Below, piece by piece: positions 38,313 through 48,790 of a DNA stretch of 64,000 bases (positions within the stretch are counted from its first letter, which is position 1; each line of letters begins with the position of its first letter). Below the pieces are notes generated by a model. It saw only the letters and a list, made by a program, of their open reading frames with translations, did not search any database and was not told where the DNA came from. The position numbers were made by a program, and so were the translations under genes. This DNA comes from Clostridium swellfunianum. GTDB lineage: Bacteria > Bacillota > Clostridia > Clostridiales > Clostridiaceae. Location: NCBI RefSeq assembly GCF_023656515.1, contig NZ_JAMOFV010000006.1, forward strand, positions 2,960,036 through 3,024,035. Direction: 5' to 3'.

Positions 38313-39497
38313 ATGGAACTTTTAATTAAAAACGCAAGAGTAATAGATGCGTCTCAGGATTTTAAAGGAGATGTTTATATAAAATTTGGGACTATTCAGG
38401 AGCTTGGGGCAAACTTAACCAAGAACTGTGAAACTATAGATGCAGAGGGTCTAGTGCTTATGCCTTCCTTTGTAGATTTACATGCTCACTTTAGGGATCC
38501 AGGGCAGACCTATAAGGAAGATATATATTCAGGAAGCCTTGCTGCAGCATGTGGCGGCTACACAGCAGTAAATTTAATGGCAAATACTAATCCAGTCTGC
38601 AGTCACATGGAGACCGTTAATTATGTGCTTGATAAGTCTAGAACGCTAGATTTAATAGATATTCACCAGACAGTATCTATAACTAAGGATATGCAGGGAG
38701 AATGCACAAAACACTTAGATAGCCTAGATGCAGAAGTAAAAATGATTTCAGACGATGGTAGAGGTGTTTCAGACAGCAAGGTCATGCTTGAGGCAATGAA
38801 TAAAGCAAAGGAAAAAAATATTATGGTTATATCACATGCGGAGAGCGAGGAATTAACCGAAGTAGATACACGTCTTGCTGAAAACACCATGACTTGGAGA
38901 GATATAACCTTAGCTAAGTTTACAGGATGCCATCTGCATGTAGCTCACGTCAGTACAAAAGAAGCTATGAAGTCAGTTATAGAAGCTAAAAAAGACGGTG
39001 TTAAGGTAAGCTGTGAGGTAACTCCACATCATCTTGCTTTAACAAAAGAAACAGATTATAGGGTAAATCCACCTCTGAGAGAAAATGAGGATATAGATTA
39101 TCTTATAGAGGCGATTAGAGAAGGCTTTGTAGATACCATAGCTACAGACCATGCACCTCATAGCTATGAAGATAAGCTAAAAGGCGCAAATGGAATTTCG
39201 GGCATTGAGACAGCTTTTTCGGTATGTTTTACAAAGCTTGTAGAGGAAGGTCATATAACTTTAAATAAGCTTTCAGAGTTGATGTCAAAAAATCCTGCAA
39301 AGCTTATGAGAGTTAACAAGGGAGAAATAAAAATTGGTTATGAAGGAGATTTAGTCTTAGCTGATTTAAACAGTAGCTATGTAGTTGATGCAAGCAGCTT
39401 TAAGTCTAAAGGAAAGAATACGCCTTTTAGTGGAAAGGTACTTAAGGGAGAAATTATTAAGACAATTAAAGGCGGCAGAGTAATCTTTAGCAAATAA
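38313..39497 (+). CDS. pyrC: Dihydroorotase
   Basis: A 394-residue cyclic amidohydrolase of the PyrC class found in Firmicutes. DLHAHFRDPGQTYKEDI near 53-69 holds two zinc ligands; other metal ligands are in VAHVST and EVTPHHL, and the catalytic Asp is in TDHAPHS near 275-281. It closes carbamoyl-aspartate to dihydroorotate. It starts 14 bases after the PyrI stop; AAAGGATGG serves as the ribosome site for ATG 38313. Confidence 0.97.
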   Translation: MELLIKNARVIDASQDFKGDVYIKFGTIQELGANLTKNCETIDAEGLVLMPSFVDLHAHFRDPGQTYKEDIYSGSLAAACGGYTAVNLMANTNPVCSHMETVNYVLDKSRTLDLIDIHQTVSITKDMQGECTKHLDSLDAEVKMISDDGRGVSDSKVMLEAMNKAKEKNIMVISHAESEELTEVDTRLAENTMTWRDITLAKFTGCHLHVAHVSTKEAMKSVIEAKKDGVKVSCEVTPHHLALTKETDYRVNPPLRENEDIDYLIEAIREGFVDTIATDHAPHSYEDKLKGANGISGIETAFSVCFTKLVEEGHITLNKLSELMSKNPAKLMRVNKGEIKIGYEGDLVLADLNSSYVVDASSFKSKGKNTPFSGKVLKGEIIKTIKGGRVIFSK

Positions 39498-39515
39498 TTA
39501 AGTTAAAGTCCTAAA

Positions 39516-39560
39516 TGGTCTTTAGCGGGAGAGCATAGATTGACCACCGGTTCGAGTGAA
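39516..39560 (+). other. tRNA-like fragment or hairpin between pyrC and pyrF
   Basis: AGCGGGAGAGCA followed at a short distance by TTGAC and CCGGTTCGAGT looks like the D-arm, anticodon and T-arm of a tRNA with the acceptor and most of the middle missing. TGGTC/GACCA (39516-39520 with 39542-39546) can also pair. No full cloverleaf can be folded, so this is at most a relic or a chance likeness. Confidence 0.25.
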
Positions 39561-39576
39561 GGGAGATAAGAGCATA

Positions 39577-40497
39577 ATGATTATAGATAGATTGTATGAA
39601 AGTGTAGAGAAAAAAGGAACGGTTTGTGTAGGACTTGATACAGATATTTCATATATACCTAAGAGTTTCTTAGAGAAATACAATTATTTGGATCACGCTA
39701 TATTTAGATTTAATCAAAAGATTATAGATGCAACCTTTGATGTATCAGCGTGCTATAAAGTACAAATAGCTTACTACGAAGCTCTTGGAATAATGGGACT
39801 TAAGGTTTATCAAAGAACTCTTGAATATATAAGAAGTCTAGGTGGAATTGTTATAGCGGATATAAAGAGAGGGGATATAGCAAAGACAGCAGAGATGTAT
39901 GCAAAGGCCCATTTTTCTGGAGATTTTGAAAGCGACTTTGTAACTCTTAATCCTTACATGGGTATGGACAGCATAGAACCATATTTGAAGTATGTTAATT
40001 CTGGTGATAAGGGACTGTTTGTACTTGCTAGAACCTCTAATGAGGGAGCAAGAGATATACAATTTATTAGAGATGAACAGGGACAAAGTGTATATGAAAC
40101 TGTAGGGGAAAAGCTAAGCAAAATGACAGAGGATTATATAGGAAACTGTGGCTATGGAAATATAGGAGCAGTAGTTGGCTGCACTCACGTTGAAGAGGCT
40201 GTAAAACTTAGAGGAAAACTTAATAACCTATTTTTCTTAATACCGGGCTATGGCGCACAAGGAGGCACTGCTGAAGATGTTGCTTTATATCTAAAGAATG
40301 GAAATGGCGGCGTAGTAAACTCCTCAAGAGGAATACTTTTAGCTTATAAAAATCATGAAGGAAGAGAAGCTGAGTTTGAGCTCTGTGCTAGAGAAGAGGT
40401 TCTACAAATAAGAGAGTCTATAGATAAGGCGGCAAGGGCTAAGACTGAAGGGGGCAAGAATGATGGAGCTAAAGTATGCAGCGAGCAAAGTGCTTAG
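39577..40497 (+). CDS. pyrF: Orotidine-5'-phosphate decarboxylase (long form)
   Basis: A 306-residue enzyme of the longer PyrF subfamily, which decarboxylates OMP to UMP. GLDTD near 19-23 starts the barrel, the catalytic stretch is ADIKRGDIAKTAEMYA near 90-105, and phosphate-binding residues lie near NSSRG at about 249-253. The ATG at 39577 is preferred (GGGAG 11 bases upstream). pyrK overlaps its 3' end by 38 bases. Confidence 0.95.
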   Translation: MIIDRLYESVEKKGTVCVGLDTDISYIPKSFLEKYNYLDHAIFRFNQKIIDATFDVSACYKVQIAYYEALGIMGLKVYQRTLEYIRSLGGIVIADIKRGDIAKTAEMYAKAHFSGDFESDFVTLNPYMGMDSIEPYLKYVNSGDKGLFVLARTSNEGARDIQFIRDEQGQSVYETVGEKLSKMTEDYIGNCGYGNIGAVVGCTHVEEAVKLRGKLNNLFFLIPGYGAQGGTAEDVALYLKNGNGGVVNSSRGILLAYKNHEGREAEFELCAREEVLQIRESIDKAARAKTEGGKNDGAKVCSEQSA

Positions 40498-41203
40498 TAA
40501 TGTTGAGGTAGCAGAGGGAATATATGAGCTTCATGTAGGTTCAAGCGTCAATATAAAACCAGGACAGTTTTTTATGTTAAGCGCCTGGGAAGGGCAGATG
40601 CTGCTTCCTAGGCCTATAAGCGTACATCATGTTAATGAAGGAGAGATTGTATTTTTATATCAGACAAAAGGAAAAGGAACTAAACTTCTTAGTCAGCTGA
40701 GAGAAGGTGAAAGCCTGAATATTTTAGGACCTTTAGGGAATGGGTTTGATGTGGAGAAGATTAAAGGCAGAGTAGCTGTAGTTGCTGGCGGAATAGGAAT
40801 TGCTCCCATGAGCTACTTAATTAAATCCTTGAGTAATTGCGATATAGATTTGTACTGCGGTTTTAGAGATGAGGTTTACGGAGTTGATAAAATAAAAAAG
40901 GCTGTAAGTAAAATTTATATATCCACAGACAAAGGAACTACAGGACATAAAGGTTTTATAACAGAAATATTTGATCCTAAGGAATATGATATGGTGCTTT
41001 GCTGCGGACCAGAAGTTATGATGAAAAAGGTTGCGATAAGATGCAGAGAAGCAGGTGTACCTGTGTATGTATCAATGGAAAAGTACATGGCCTGCGGACT
41101 TGGAGCCTGCCTTGTATGTACCTGTAAAACTATATACGGAAATAAAAGAACCTGTGCTGACGGACCGGTTTTTCAAGGAGAGGAGCTGCAATTGGATGCT
41201 TAA
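40460..41203 (+). CDS. pyrK: Dihydroorotate dehydrogenase B, electron-transfer subunit
   Basis: A 247-residue ferredoxin-reductase-like subunit that passes electrons from PyrD to NAD. It has the FAD-binding RPISVH motif near 51-56, the nucleotide-binding [14 protein letters not shown] near 109-122, and a C-terminal [2Fe-2S] site in [12 protein letters not shown] plus the downstream Cys of RTCADGP. Two adjacent ATGs (40460, 40463) share AAGGGGG; the second has better spacing (8 bases). It overlaps pyrF by 38 and pyrD by 8 bases, so the three are tightly coupled. Confidence 0.96.
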   Translation: MMELKYAASKVLSNVEVAEGIYELHVGSSVNIKPGQFFMLSAWEGQMLLPRPISVHHVNEGEIVFLYQTKGKGTKLLSQLREGESLNILGPLGNGFDVEKIKGRVAVVAGGIGIAPMSYLIKSLSNCDIDLYCGFRDEVYGVDKIKKAVSKIYISTDKGTTGHKGFITEIFDPKEYDMVLCCGPEVMMKKVAIRCREAGVPVYVSMEKYMACGLGACLVCTCKTIYGNKRTCADGPVFQGEELQLDA

Positions 41204-42092
41204 GGTAAATATTTGCGGAGTTGATTTTAAAAATCCTGTAGTTGCTGCCTCTGGAACCTATGGCTTCGGAGAAGAATTCAACAGGCTTTATGATGTAGGA
41301 AGGCTGGGAGGTATTTGTTCAAAGGGATTAACCTTGAATAAAAGAGAAGGAAACTCTGGAATGAGAGTTTTTGAAACTAGCTCTGGAATGCTCAATAGTG
41401 TTGGCCTTCAGAATCCTGGAGTAAATAATTTTATTGAAGTTGAGCTTCCTAAAATGAAAAAATTTGAAACAAATATTATTGCTAATGTAGGCGGAGCAAC
41501 TATAGAAGAATATTTAGAGGCTATAGATAAAATTAATACTACTGAAGTCGATATGATAGAGCTAAATATATCTTGTCCAAATGTTAAATGCGGGGGAATG
41601 GCTTTTGGTATAAAAGCAGCAACTGCTTATGATGTGGTGAAGGAAGTAAAATCTGTTTGTAAAAAACCTCTTATAGTTAAGCTTTCACCAAATGCTGAGG
41701 ATATAGTGGACATGGCTTATAGCTGCAGAGAGGCAGGAGCAGACGCACTTTCACTAATAAATACACTTAAAGGTATGGCTATTGACATAGAAAAGAGAAG
41801 GCCAGTGTTTGAAAATATATTTGCAGGGCTTTCGGGACCAGCTGTAAAACCTGTAGCACTTAGAATGGTTTATGAGGTATGCAAAGCTGTTGATATTCCT
41901 GTTTTAGGAATTGGAGGAATAGTGTCTTGGCAGGACGCTGTAGAATTTATTATGGCAGGTGCTCATGCTGTGCAGGTTGGGACAATAAATTTTATAAAAC
42001 CAGATGCAGCATTAGATATAATTGATGGAATTGAAAAATTTATGATAAAAGAGGGAATTAAAGATTTATCAGAAATTAGAGGAATGGTTTAA
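41196..42092 (+). CDS. pyrD: Dihydroorotate dehydrogenase B, catalytic subunit
   Basis: A 298-residue FMN TIM-barrel of the NAD-linked class 1B, paired with PyrK. Near the start is [13 protein letters not shown], then [13 protein letters not shown]; the catalytic cysteine lies in [14 protein letters not shown]-terminal FMN phosphate motifs are [14 protein letters not shown] and GAHAVQVGT. The ATG at 41196 lies inside the pyrK stop region (ATGCTTAA) with AGGAGAGGAG before it. It oxidises dihydroorotate to orotate. Confidence 0.97.
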   Translation: MLKVNICGVDFKNPVVAASGTYGFGEEFNRLYDVGRLGGICSKGLTLNKREGNSGMRVFETSSGMLNSVGLQNPGVNNFIEVELPKMKKFETNIIANVGGATIEEYLEAIDKINTTEVDMIELNISCPNVKCGGMAFGIKAATAYDVVKEVKSVCKKPLIVKLSPNAEDIVDMAYSCREAGADALSLINTLKGMAIDIEKRRPVFENIFAGLSGPAVKPVALRMVYEVCKAVDIPVLGIGGIVSWQDAVEFIMAGAHAVQVGTINFIKPDAALDIIDGIEKFMIKEGIKDLSEIRGMV

Positions 42093-42111
42093 TTAAAGAG
42101 GAGTGTTAATT

Positions 42112-42678
42112 ATGGAAAATAAAGTTTTAACTATATTAAGTGAAGTTGGAGCGCTGCTTGAAGGACATTTTCTTTTGTCATCAGGAAAGCATAGCAATAG
42201 ATATTGTCAGTGTGCTAAGCTCATGATGCATGCTGATAAGGCTGAAGAGGTATTAAGGGTTGTTAGCGAGAAGGTAAAGAACATAGATTTTGATTTAGTT
42301 GTGGGACCTGCTATGGGTGGAGTGATAGTTGCCTATGAGCTTGGAAGACAGCTTAGCAAACCAGCAATATTTACTGAAAGAGAAAATGGGCAGATGACGC
42401 TTAGAAGAGGCTTTGAGGTTTTACCAGGACAAAAGGTGCTTATTACAGAGGATGTAGTTACTACTGCAAAGTCATCTATGGAGGTTGCAGAATTAATTAA
42501 GACATTGGGTGGAGAGGTTGTAGGAATAGCTTCTATAGTAGATAGAACTAATGGGGATATACAATATCCTTTATACAGTTCAGTGAAACTGCAAATAGAA
42601 ACTTATGATAAAGACAACTGCCCTTTATGTAAGGAAGGACTGCCAGCCGTAAAGCCTGGAAGCAGAAACTTAAAATAA
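42112..42678 (+). CDS. pyrE: Orotate phosphoribosyltransferase
   Basis: A 188-residue PRTase that joins orotate and [23 protein letters not shown] near 21-39 is the N-terminal substrate region; the PRPP motif is [17 protein letters not shown] near 104-120. It ends with a Cys-rich DNCPLCKEG tail seen in this subfamily. The ATG at 42112 is preferred, with AGAGGAG about 8 bases upstream, over a GTG at 42103 that overlaps it. It is followed by a 159-base gap before carA. Confidence 0.97.
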   Translation: MENKVLTILSEVGALLEGHFLLSSGKHSNRYCQCAKLMMHADKAEEVLRVVSEKVKNIDFDLVVGPAMGGVIVAYELGRQLSKPAIFTERENGQMTLRRGFEVLPGQKVLITEDVVTTAKSSMEVAELIKTLGGEVVGIASIVDRTNGDIQYPLYSSVKLQIETYDKDNCPLCKEGLPAVKPGSRNLK

Positions 42679-42700
42679 ATAACTGAAACGGAAATTAGGA

Positions 42701-42760
42701 ATATAAAAATTTAACAATATAACAATATAAAAATTTAACAATATAACAATATAACAATTT
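42701..42760 (+). repeat. A/T-rich tandem repeat in the pyrE-carA gap
   Basis: Two exact 24-base copies (42701-42724 and 42725-42748) built from ATATAAAAATTT and AACAATATAACA, plus a partial third copy. Such a repeat can change copy number by slippage. No protein is encoded. Confidence 0.8.
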
Positions 42761-42772
42761 AAGAATAGCTGC

Positions 42773-42813
42773 GAGAAACGGTTGAAAAAGAGCTTATAGA
42801 CCGTTTCTCTTTA
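42773..42813 (+). promoter_or_regulatory. Terminator-like hairpin before carA
   Basis: GAGAAACGGT (42773-42782) pairs with ACCGTTTCTC (42800-42809), followed by TTTAT. The 9-base word AGCTGCGAG flanks it on both sides. It could lower readthrough into carAB or be an attenuator; it lacks the PyrR consensus. Confidence 0.45.
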
Positions 42814-42837
42814 TGTAGAAGCTGCGAGGTGTGAAGG

Positions 42838-43881
42838 ATGAAGGCAAAGCTTATATTAGAAAATGGAATGATTTTTGAGGGAAAAGCTTTTGGATATTTG
42901 GAAGAAACTATTGGGGAAGTAGTTTTTAATACGGGAATGGCAGGATATCAGCAGGTACTTACAGATCCATCATACTATGGGCAGATAGTAACGATGACAT
43001 ATCCCCTAGTTGGGAATTATGGAATAAACCTTGAGGATGGGGAATCAGACACCCCCAAGGTTAAAGGGTTTATAGTAAAAGAAGCCTGTGATTATCCAAA
43101 TAACTTTAGATGCGAGCTTAAACTTAATGACTATTTGAAGAACCATAAAATAATGGCTTTAGAGGGGATTGATACAAGAGCTCTTACAAAAGTACTAAGA
43201 AACAGCGGTACTATGAAAGGTATAATAACCACTGAGGAATTAAGTGAAGCATACGTAAACAGGAAGCTTAAAGAATTTAGCAATGCAAAGGCTGTTAGAG
43301 AGGTTACTACTAAAAGCATTTATAAGATAAATGGATATGGACAGCATATAGCAGTTTTAGATTTCGGTATAAAAGGCAACATATTAAAATCTTTTAAGAA
43401 GAGAGGCTGCAGTTTAACCGTATTTCCAGCATATACTTCCTATGAAGAAATATTAAAGGTTAATCCGGATAAGATATTCTTATCCAATGGCCCGGGAGAT
43501 CCGGAGGACTTAACAGAGATAATAGAAAATATTAAGAGGCTAATAGGAAAAAAGCCAATAGCCGGCATATGCTTAGGACATCAGCTTCTAGCTTTAGCAT
43601 TAGGAGGTAAAACAGCAAAATTAAAGTTTGGTCACAGGGGTTGTAATCACCCGGTTAAGGATTTAGAAGCAGATAGAGTTTATATAACCTCACAGAATCA
43701 TGGCTATTATGTTAAGGAGCTTCCAGAGCAGGTTGCTGCAACACATATAAGCATGAATGATAACACTATAGAGGGAATGAGACATAAAGTACTTCCAATC
43801 TTCAGCGTGCAGTACCACCCCGAAGCATGTCCAGGTCCTAAGGATGCGGATTATATATTTGATAAATTTCTAGAGCTTTAG
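42838..43881 (+). CDS. carA: Carbamoyl-phosphate synthase small (glutaminase) subunit
   Basis: A 347-residue class-I glutamine amidotransferase subunit. The N-terminal CarA domain is followed by the GATase domain with VLDFGIKGNILKSF near 178-191, SNGPGDPED, the nucleophile C245 in GICLGHQ, and VQYHPEACPGP with the catalytic His/Glu. It is somewhat shorter than the common 360-380 residues but has all motifs. AGGTGTGAAGG precedes the ATG. It feeds ammonia to CarB. The position in the pyr operon suggests control by pyrimidines rather than arginine. Confidence 0.96.
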   Translation: MKAKLILENGMIFEGKAFGYLEETIGEVVFNTGMAGYQQVLTDPSYYGQIVTMTYPLVGNYGINLEDGESDTPKVKGFIVKEACDYPNNFRCELKLNDYLKNHKIMALEGIDTRALTKVLRNSGTMKGIITTEELSEAYVNRKLKEFSNAKAVREVTTKSIYKINGYGQHIAVLDFGIKGNILKSFKKRGCSLTVFPAYTSYEEILKVNPDKIFLSNGPGDPEDLTEIIENIKRLIGKKPIAGICLGHQLLALALGGKTAKLKFGHRGCNHPVKDLEADRVYITSQNHGYYVKELPEQVAATHISMNDNTIEGMRHKVLPIFSVQYHPEACPGPKDADYIFDKFLEL

Positions 43882-43899
43882 CTAAAAGGAGGAATATAT

Positions 43900-46800
43900 A
43901 TGCCAAGAAATAATGACATCAAAAAGGTTTTAGTAATAGGTTCTGGACCGATAATTATAGGACAAGCGGCTGAGTTCGATTACTCAGGAACACAAGCTTG
44001 CGAGGCGCTTAAGGAAGAGGGAGTAGAGGTTGTACTAGTTAACAGCAATCCAGCAACTATAATGACAGATAAGGAAACTGCCCATAAAATTTATATAGAG
44101 CCTTTAACGGTTGAATTTGTAGAAAAAATAATTGAAAAAGAGAAACCAGATAGTATAATTGCTGGCATGGGAGGTCAAACAGGACTTAATTTAGCAGTAG
44201 AGCTTTATGAAAAAGGGATACTTGAAAAGTATAAGGTAAGAGTAATTGGAACTTCCATTGAAGCAATTAAAAAAGGTGAAGACAGAGAACTATTTAGAGC
44301 AGAGATGGAAAAAATAAACCAGCCCTGCATCGAAAGCGAAATAATTACAGATATTGAAAGCGGCAAAGAATTCAGCAGAAAAATAGGCTATCCTGTTATT
44401 GTTAGACCTGCTTATACACTCGGTGGAACAGGCGGAGGAATAGCTGAAAATGAGGAGGAACTTGAAGTTATCTTGGCTCAAGGTTTGCAGCTTAGCGCCA
44501 TTGGCCAGGTGCTTATTGAAAAAAGCGTTAAAGGCTGGAAGGAAATTGAGTATGAGGTTATGCGAGACAGCAAGGGAAACTGCATTACCGTATGCAATAT
44601 GGAAAATATAGATCCAGTTGGAATACACACTGGCGACAGCATAGTTGTTGCACCAAGCCAAACCCTTTCAGATGCAGAGTATCAAATGCTTAGAAGCGCT
44701 GCTATAGATATAATAAATCATATAGGGATAGAAGGAGGCTGCAATGTGCAGTTTGCTTTAAATCCTTACAGCTTTGATTACGGAGTTATAGAGATAAATC
44801 CAAGGGTAAGCCGCTCTTCGGCACTTGCTTCAAAGGCAACGGGATATCCAATAGCAAAGGTTGCTGCAAAGATTGCTTTAGGCTATGGGCTTGATGAAAT
44901 AAAGAATGCTGTAACTCAAAAGACTTTTGCCTGCTTTGAGCCTACACTTGATTATGTGGTTGTTAAAATTCCTAAATGGCCATTTGACAAATTTCAGGGA
45001 GCAGACAGACAGCTTGGAACAAAAATGATGGCTACAGGAGAGGTTATGGCTATAGGGAGCAGCTTTGAAGCGGCTTTTTTAAAGGGAATTCGCTCCTTAG
45101 AGCTTGGAACTTATTCATTAGAACATAAGGCAATGAAAAAACTTACCCTTGAGGAGCTAAAAAGCAGAGTAGTATCTCCGGATGATGAAAGAATTTTTGC
45201 ACTTGCTGAAATGATAAGAAGAAATTACAGAGAAGAAATGATATCGCAGATAACAGGGGTAGATAGCTTCTTTGTAAGAAAAATAAAAAATATTGTTCAA
45301 AAGGAAGAATTTCTAAAGAACATAAGCTTGAAGGATGTATCAAGAGAGCTTCTTTATGAGCTAAAGGCTAAGGGATTTTCTGACAAAGGTATTGGAGACC
45401 TTTTAAGGGTAAGTCCAGATGAAATATATAAGCTGAGGACAAAGTGGGATATAACGCCGGTTTATAAGATGGTGGATACATGTGCGGGAGAGTTTGAAGC
45501 CTTATCACCTTATTATTATTCAACCTACGATATGTATGACGAGGTAGAGGTTAGTGACAGAAAAAAGGTAATTGTTATAGGTTCAGGCCCAATAAGAATA
45601 GGACAGGGGATTGAATTTGACTACGCTTCAGTTCATGCGGTTAAGTCATTAAGAAAAATGGGGATTGAAACCATAATAATAAATAATAACCCAGAAACAG
45701 TTAGTACAGATTTTAATGTTTCAGATAAGCTTTATTTTGAACCTCTTACTGAAGAAGAGGTGCTGAATATTATAGACAAGGAAAAGCCTTTTGGAGTTAT
45801 CCTTCAATTTGGCGGCCAGACAGCTATAAAGCTGGCAAAGTTCTTAAGAGAAAAGGATATATATATTTTAGGCACAACCTCTGAACAAATTGATGCAGCT
45901 GAAAATAGAGAAAAATTTGATGAACTTCTTGAGAAATTAAATATTGAAAGACCAAAGGGGAAAGCGATTTGGAGTATAGAGGCAGGATTAGAGGAAGCAG
46001 AAATATTGGGATATCCTGTGCTTGTAAGGCCTTCCTATGTTCTTGGGGGACAAGGCATGGAAATAACTTATGGAGATGAAGAGCTTAAATATTATCTTAA
46101 GAATGCTTTTATAAAGGATAAGAAAAATCCGGTGCTAATAGACAAGTACCTTATGGGAAGAGAACTAGAGGTAGATGCTATATGTGACGGAGAGAAGGTT
46201 TTAATTCCAGGAATCATGGAACATTTGGAAAGAGCAGGAGTTCACTCAGGGGACAGTATAACCTTGTATCCGACTCAGAATGTTTCCCGGGCTATAAAAG
46301 AAAAGGTACTGGAATACACAAAAAAACTGGCAATCGGAATTGGGATTAAAGGTATGATTAATATTCAATTTATAGAATATCAGGAAAAGCTTTATGTGAT
46401 AGAAGTTAACCCAAGAGCCAGCAGAACTGTTCCGTATATAAGCAAGGTGAGCGGAGTGCCTATAGTAGAGCTTGCTACAAAGGTTATGCTTGGAGAAAAG
46501 CTTGAGAATTTAGGCTATGGAACTGATATTTACAAGGAGCCTGATATTGTGGCTGTGAAGGTACCTGTTTTTTCAACTCAAAAGCTTCCTAAGGTGGAAG
46601 TTTCACTTGGACCGGAAATGAAATCCACTGGTGAAGTGCTAGGTATAGGAAAAAATATATATGAAGCTCTGTACAAAGGCTTTATAGCAGCAGGAATGCA
46701 GCTTAAGAATGATAAGGGCTTAGTACTTGCAACTGTAAATAATCACGACAAGGAAGAATTTTTAGAAATAGCTAAGGAACTTAGCGAGATGGGATATAGT

Positions 46801-47130
46801 TTTATATCAACCAGCGGAACTGCTGAGGTTTTGAAAGCAGCAGGCTTAAATGCGCATGAAGTCTTAAAAATAAATGATGGGAAACCTAATATACTTGATG
46901 CTATTAAAAATAGAGAAGTGGATATTGTTATAAATACCCCTACGAAAGGCAATGATTCTCATAGAGATGGCTTTGTCATAAGAAGAACTGCCATAGAGAA
47001 AAACATTCAAGTTATAACATCCTTAGATACAATGAAGGCACTTGTGTATGTCAGCAAAGAGATGAGCTCAGCAGAAGGCTTATGTAAAGCTGATGTGTTT
47101 GATATTGGAGAAGGTAAAACTTACAATTAA
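43900..47130 (+). CDS. carB: Carbamoyl-phosphate synthase large subunit
   Basis: A 1076-residue enzyme with two ATP-grasp halves. The first (about 1-400, [19 protein letters not shown] near 14-32) makes carboxyphosphate. The second (about 550-935, [15 protein letters not shown]) phosphorylates carbamate. The last 140 residues form the MGS-like regulatory domain ([12 protein letters not shown], then NTPTKG). Full length. AAAGGAGG lies before the ATG, 18 bases after carA. It is the last gene of the pyr operon; strong terminator downstream. Confidence 0.98.
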   Translation: MPRNNDIKKVLVIGSGPIIIGQAAEFDYSGTQACEALKEEGVEVVLVNSNPATIMTDKETAHKIYIEPLTVEFVEKIIEKEKPDSIIAGMGGQTGLNLAVELYEKGILEKYKVRVIGTSIEAIKKGEDRELFRAEMEKINQPCIESEIITDIESGKEFSRKIGYPVIVRPAYTLGGTGGGIAENEEELEVILAQGLQLSAIGQVLIEKSVKGWKEIEYEVMRDSKGNCITVCNMENIDPVGIHTGDSIVVAPSQTLSDAEYQMLRSAAIDIINHIGIEGGCNVQFALNPYSFDYGVIEINPRVSRSSALASKATGYPIAKVAAKIALGYGLDEIKNAVTQKTFACFEPTLDYVVVKIPKWPFDKFQGADRQLGTKMMATGEVMAIGSSFEAAFLKGIRSLELGTYSLEHKAMKKLTLEELKSRVVSPDDERIFALAEMIRRNYREEMISQITGVDSFFVRKIKNIVQKEEFLKNISLKDVSRELLYELKAKGFSDKGIGDLLRVSPDEIYKLRTKWDITPVYKMVDTCAGEFEALSPYYYSTYDMYDEVEVSDRKKVIVIGSGPIRIGQGIEFDYASVHAVKSLRKMGIETIIINNNPETVSTDFNVSDKLYFEPLTEEEVLNIIDKEKPFGVILQFGGQTAIKLAKFLREKDIYILGTTSEQIDAAENREKFDELLEKLNIERPKGKAIWSIEAGLEEAEILGYPVLVRPSYVLGGQGMEITYGDEELKYYLKNAFIKDKKNPVLIDKYLMGRELEVDAICDGEKVLIPGIMEHLERAGVHSGDSITLYPTQNVSRAIKEKVLEYTKKLAIGIGIKGMINIQFIEYQEKLYVIEVNPRASRTVPYISKVSGVPIVELATKVMLGEKLENLGYGTDIYKEPDIVAVKVPVFSTQKLPKVEVSLGPEMKSTGEVLGIGKNIYEALYKGFIAAGMQLKNDKGLVLATVNNHDKEEFLEIAKELSEMGYSFISTSGTAEVLKAAGLNAHEVLKINDGKPNILDAIKNREVDIVINTPTKGNDSHRDGFVIRRTAIEKNIQVITSLDTMKALVYVSKEMSSAEGLCKADVFDIGEGKTYN

Positions 47131-47136
47131 TAATAA

Positions 47137-47186
47137 GGTAAAAAAACCTCCTAACTTAGCAGGCTAAGTTAGGAGGTTTTTTTACC
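47137..47186. terminator. Bidirectional terminator between carB and the aldehyde dehydrogenase gene
   Basis: A perfect 24-bp inverted repeat (47137-47160 with 47163-47186) with a 2-base centre; GGTAAAAAAACC outside and CTCCTAACTTAGC inside. A-run and T-run serve both convergent transcripts. Confidence 0.95.
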
Positions 47187-48581
47187 CTATTTTAGCAGCT
47201 TTCTAACTAGGGTTACTTTGTTTTTGTAGGGTGGGTAGATTATATTCATATCAAAGGCAGTACTCTTTTTTAATATACTCTTTCTGTGAGAGAAGGTTTT
47301 AAAGCTTTCTTCCCCATGATAACCGCCTATGCCGGAGTTTCCTACACCACCAAAGGGCATATATGGACTTGCAACATGGGAAATTGTATCGTTCACACAG
47401 CCGCCGCCGAAAGATACGCTGTTTAGAACCTTATGTTCAACAGCACTGTCCTCTGTAAATAAATATAAAGCTAATGGTTTAGGTCTTTCGTTTATTATGT
47501 TTATCGCTTCTTGTAAATCATTGTATTCTAGGATTGGCAGTATTGGCCCGAATATTTCATCCTTCATGGACGCGTCTTCCCAAGTTGCATTGTTTATGAG
47601 TGTTGGCTCAATGTATAAGTCCTTTCTATTGCAGCTGCCACCATATACAATTTTAGGTTTATCTTTATCAATAATAGAAGCCAGTCTGTCAAATTGTCTT
47701 GAATTTACTATTCGTCCGTAATCTTTACTATCAGAGGCAACAGCACCATAAAAATCAACAATTGTCATTTTAAGCTTAGACAAAAATAAATCCTTGATAT
47801 CTTTATGAACTAAAAGATAATCTGGTGCAATGCAGGTTTGTCCTGTGTTTATTAGCTTGCCCCACATGATTCTTTTGGCTGCGATATCCAAGTTAGCAGT
47901 CTTATCTACTATAGTAGGACTTTTTCCTCCAAGCTCAAGAGTAACAGGTACAAGGTTTTTAGCCGCAGCCTCCATAACAATTCTTCCAACTGGCACACTT
48001 CCTGTGAAAAATATATAATCAAAGGGTGAATTTATTAATGCCGAGGTTGTTTCTTTTTCACCTTCAACAACTCTTATATAATTTTTGTCGAAGGTTTCTT
48101 CAATAAGCCTCCTTATTAGAGCAGAAATTGTTGGAGTGCTTTCTGAGGGCTTAAGCACGGCACAGTTTCCAGAAGCCATAGCGCCTATAAGAGGCTCAAT
48201 AACAAGCTGGAAGGGATAATTAAAAGGCCCTATTATTAAAACAGTTCCATAAGGCTCATACATAACATAAGTTTTTGAAGGACATTGATGGATAGGAGTT
48301 TTAACCCTGACAGGTTTTGACCACTTCTTGAGGTTTTTAATCATATAGCTTATACTGTCCAAGACAAAGCCAATTTCAGTGCTGTAGGCTTCAAATTCGC
48401 TTTTTCTAAGATCTTTATATAAGGCGTCCAAAATTTCTTTTTCGAATTTTTGAATTGATATTTTAAGCTTTTTAAGCTGTCTTATTCTAAAATTAATATC
48501 TTTTGTTATTCCTGTGTGAAAGTAAGACTTATGTTCCTTGAGCATTTCAATAAGTTTTTCTTTATCAATTATAGGTTCCAT
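47187..48581 (-). CDS. NAD(P)-dependent aldehyde dehydrogenase (class 3 / YwdH-like)
   Basis: A 464-residue aldehyde dehydrogenase of the short class-3 type, which oxidises medium or fatty aldehydes. It has the cofactor motif FTGSVPVGR, the general-base Glu in TLELGGKSP, the catalytic Cys in NTGQTCIAPD, and the late motif YMPFGGVGNSG. AAGGAG lies 8 bases upstream of the ATG. It is monocistronic, convergent with carB. The substrate is not told by context; it could detoxify aldehydes of fermentation or fatty acid metabolism. Confidence 0.93.
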   Translation of the reverse strand: MEPIIDKEKLIEMLKEHKSYFHTGITKDINFRIRQLKKLKISIQKFEKEILDALYKDLRKSEFEAYSTEIGFVLDSISYMIKNLKKWSKPVRVKTPIHQCPSKTYVMYEPYGTVLIIGPFNYPFQLVIEPLIGAMASGNCAVLKPSESTPTISALIRRLIEETFDKNYIRVVEGEKETTSALINSPFDYIFFTGSVPVGRIVMEAAAKNLVPVTLELGGKSPTIVDKTANLDIAAKRIMWGKLINTGQTCIAPDYLLVHKDIKDLFLSKLKMTIVDFYGAVASDSKDYGRIVNSRQFDRLASIIDKDKPKIVYGGSCNRKDLYIEPTLINNATWEDASMKDEIFGPILPILEYNDLQEAINIINERPKPLALYLFTEDSAVEHKVLNSVSFGGGCVNDTISHVASPYMPFGGVGNSGIGGYHGEESFKTFSHRKSILKKSTAFDMNIIYPPYKNKVTLVRKLLK

Positions 48582-48755
48582 ATTATATTCTCCTTAAGAA
48601 ATTTATATCAGTAAAATCACAATATCATAATAATATTATAAACTCAATTTGAAAATGTATAAGCAGTAAGAAAACAATAAAGGAATATAGCCATCTTATT
48701 TAGGTTATTAAATATATGAAAGCAATAGATAGGAAATTATATGTATTATTTGAAG

Positions 48756-48786
48756 TAGGGGAGGAAAACAAAGTTTTCCTCCCCTA
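48756..48786 (-). terminator. Hairpin downstream of the chemotaxis receptor gene
   Basis: TAGGGGAGGAAAAC/GTTTTCCTCCCCTA, 14 bp perfect, with an AAA (minus strand TTT) loop. It is the likely terminator of the receptor gene although no long T-run follows. Confidence 0.65.
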
Positions 48787-48790
48787 TAAT

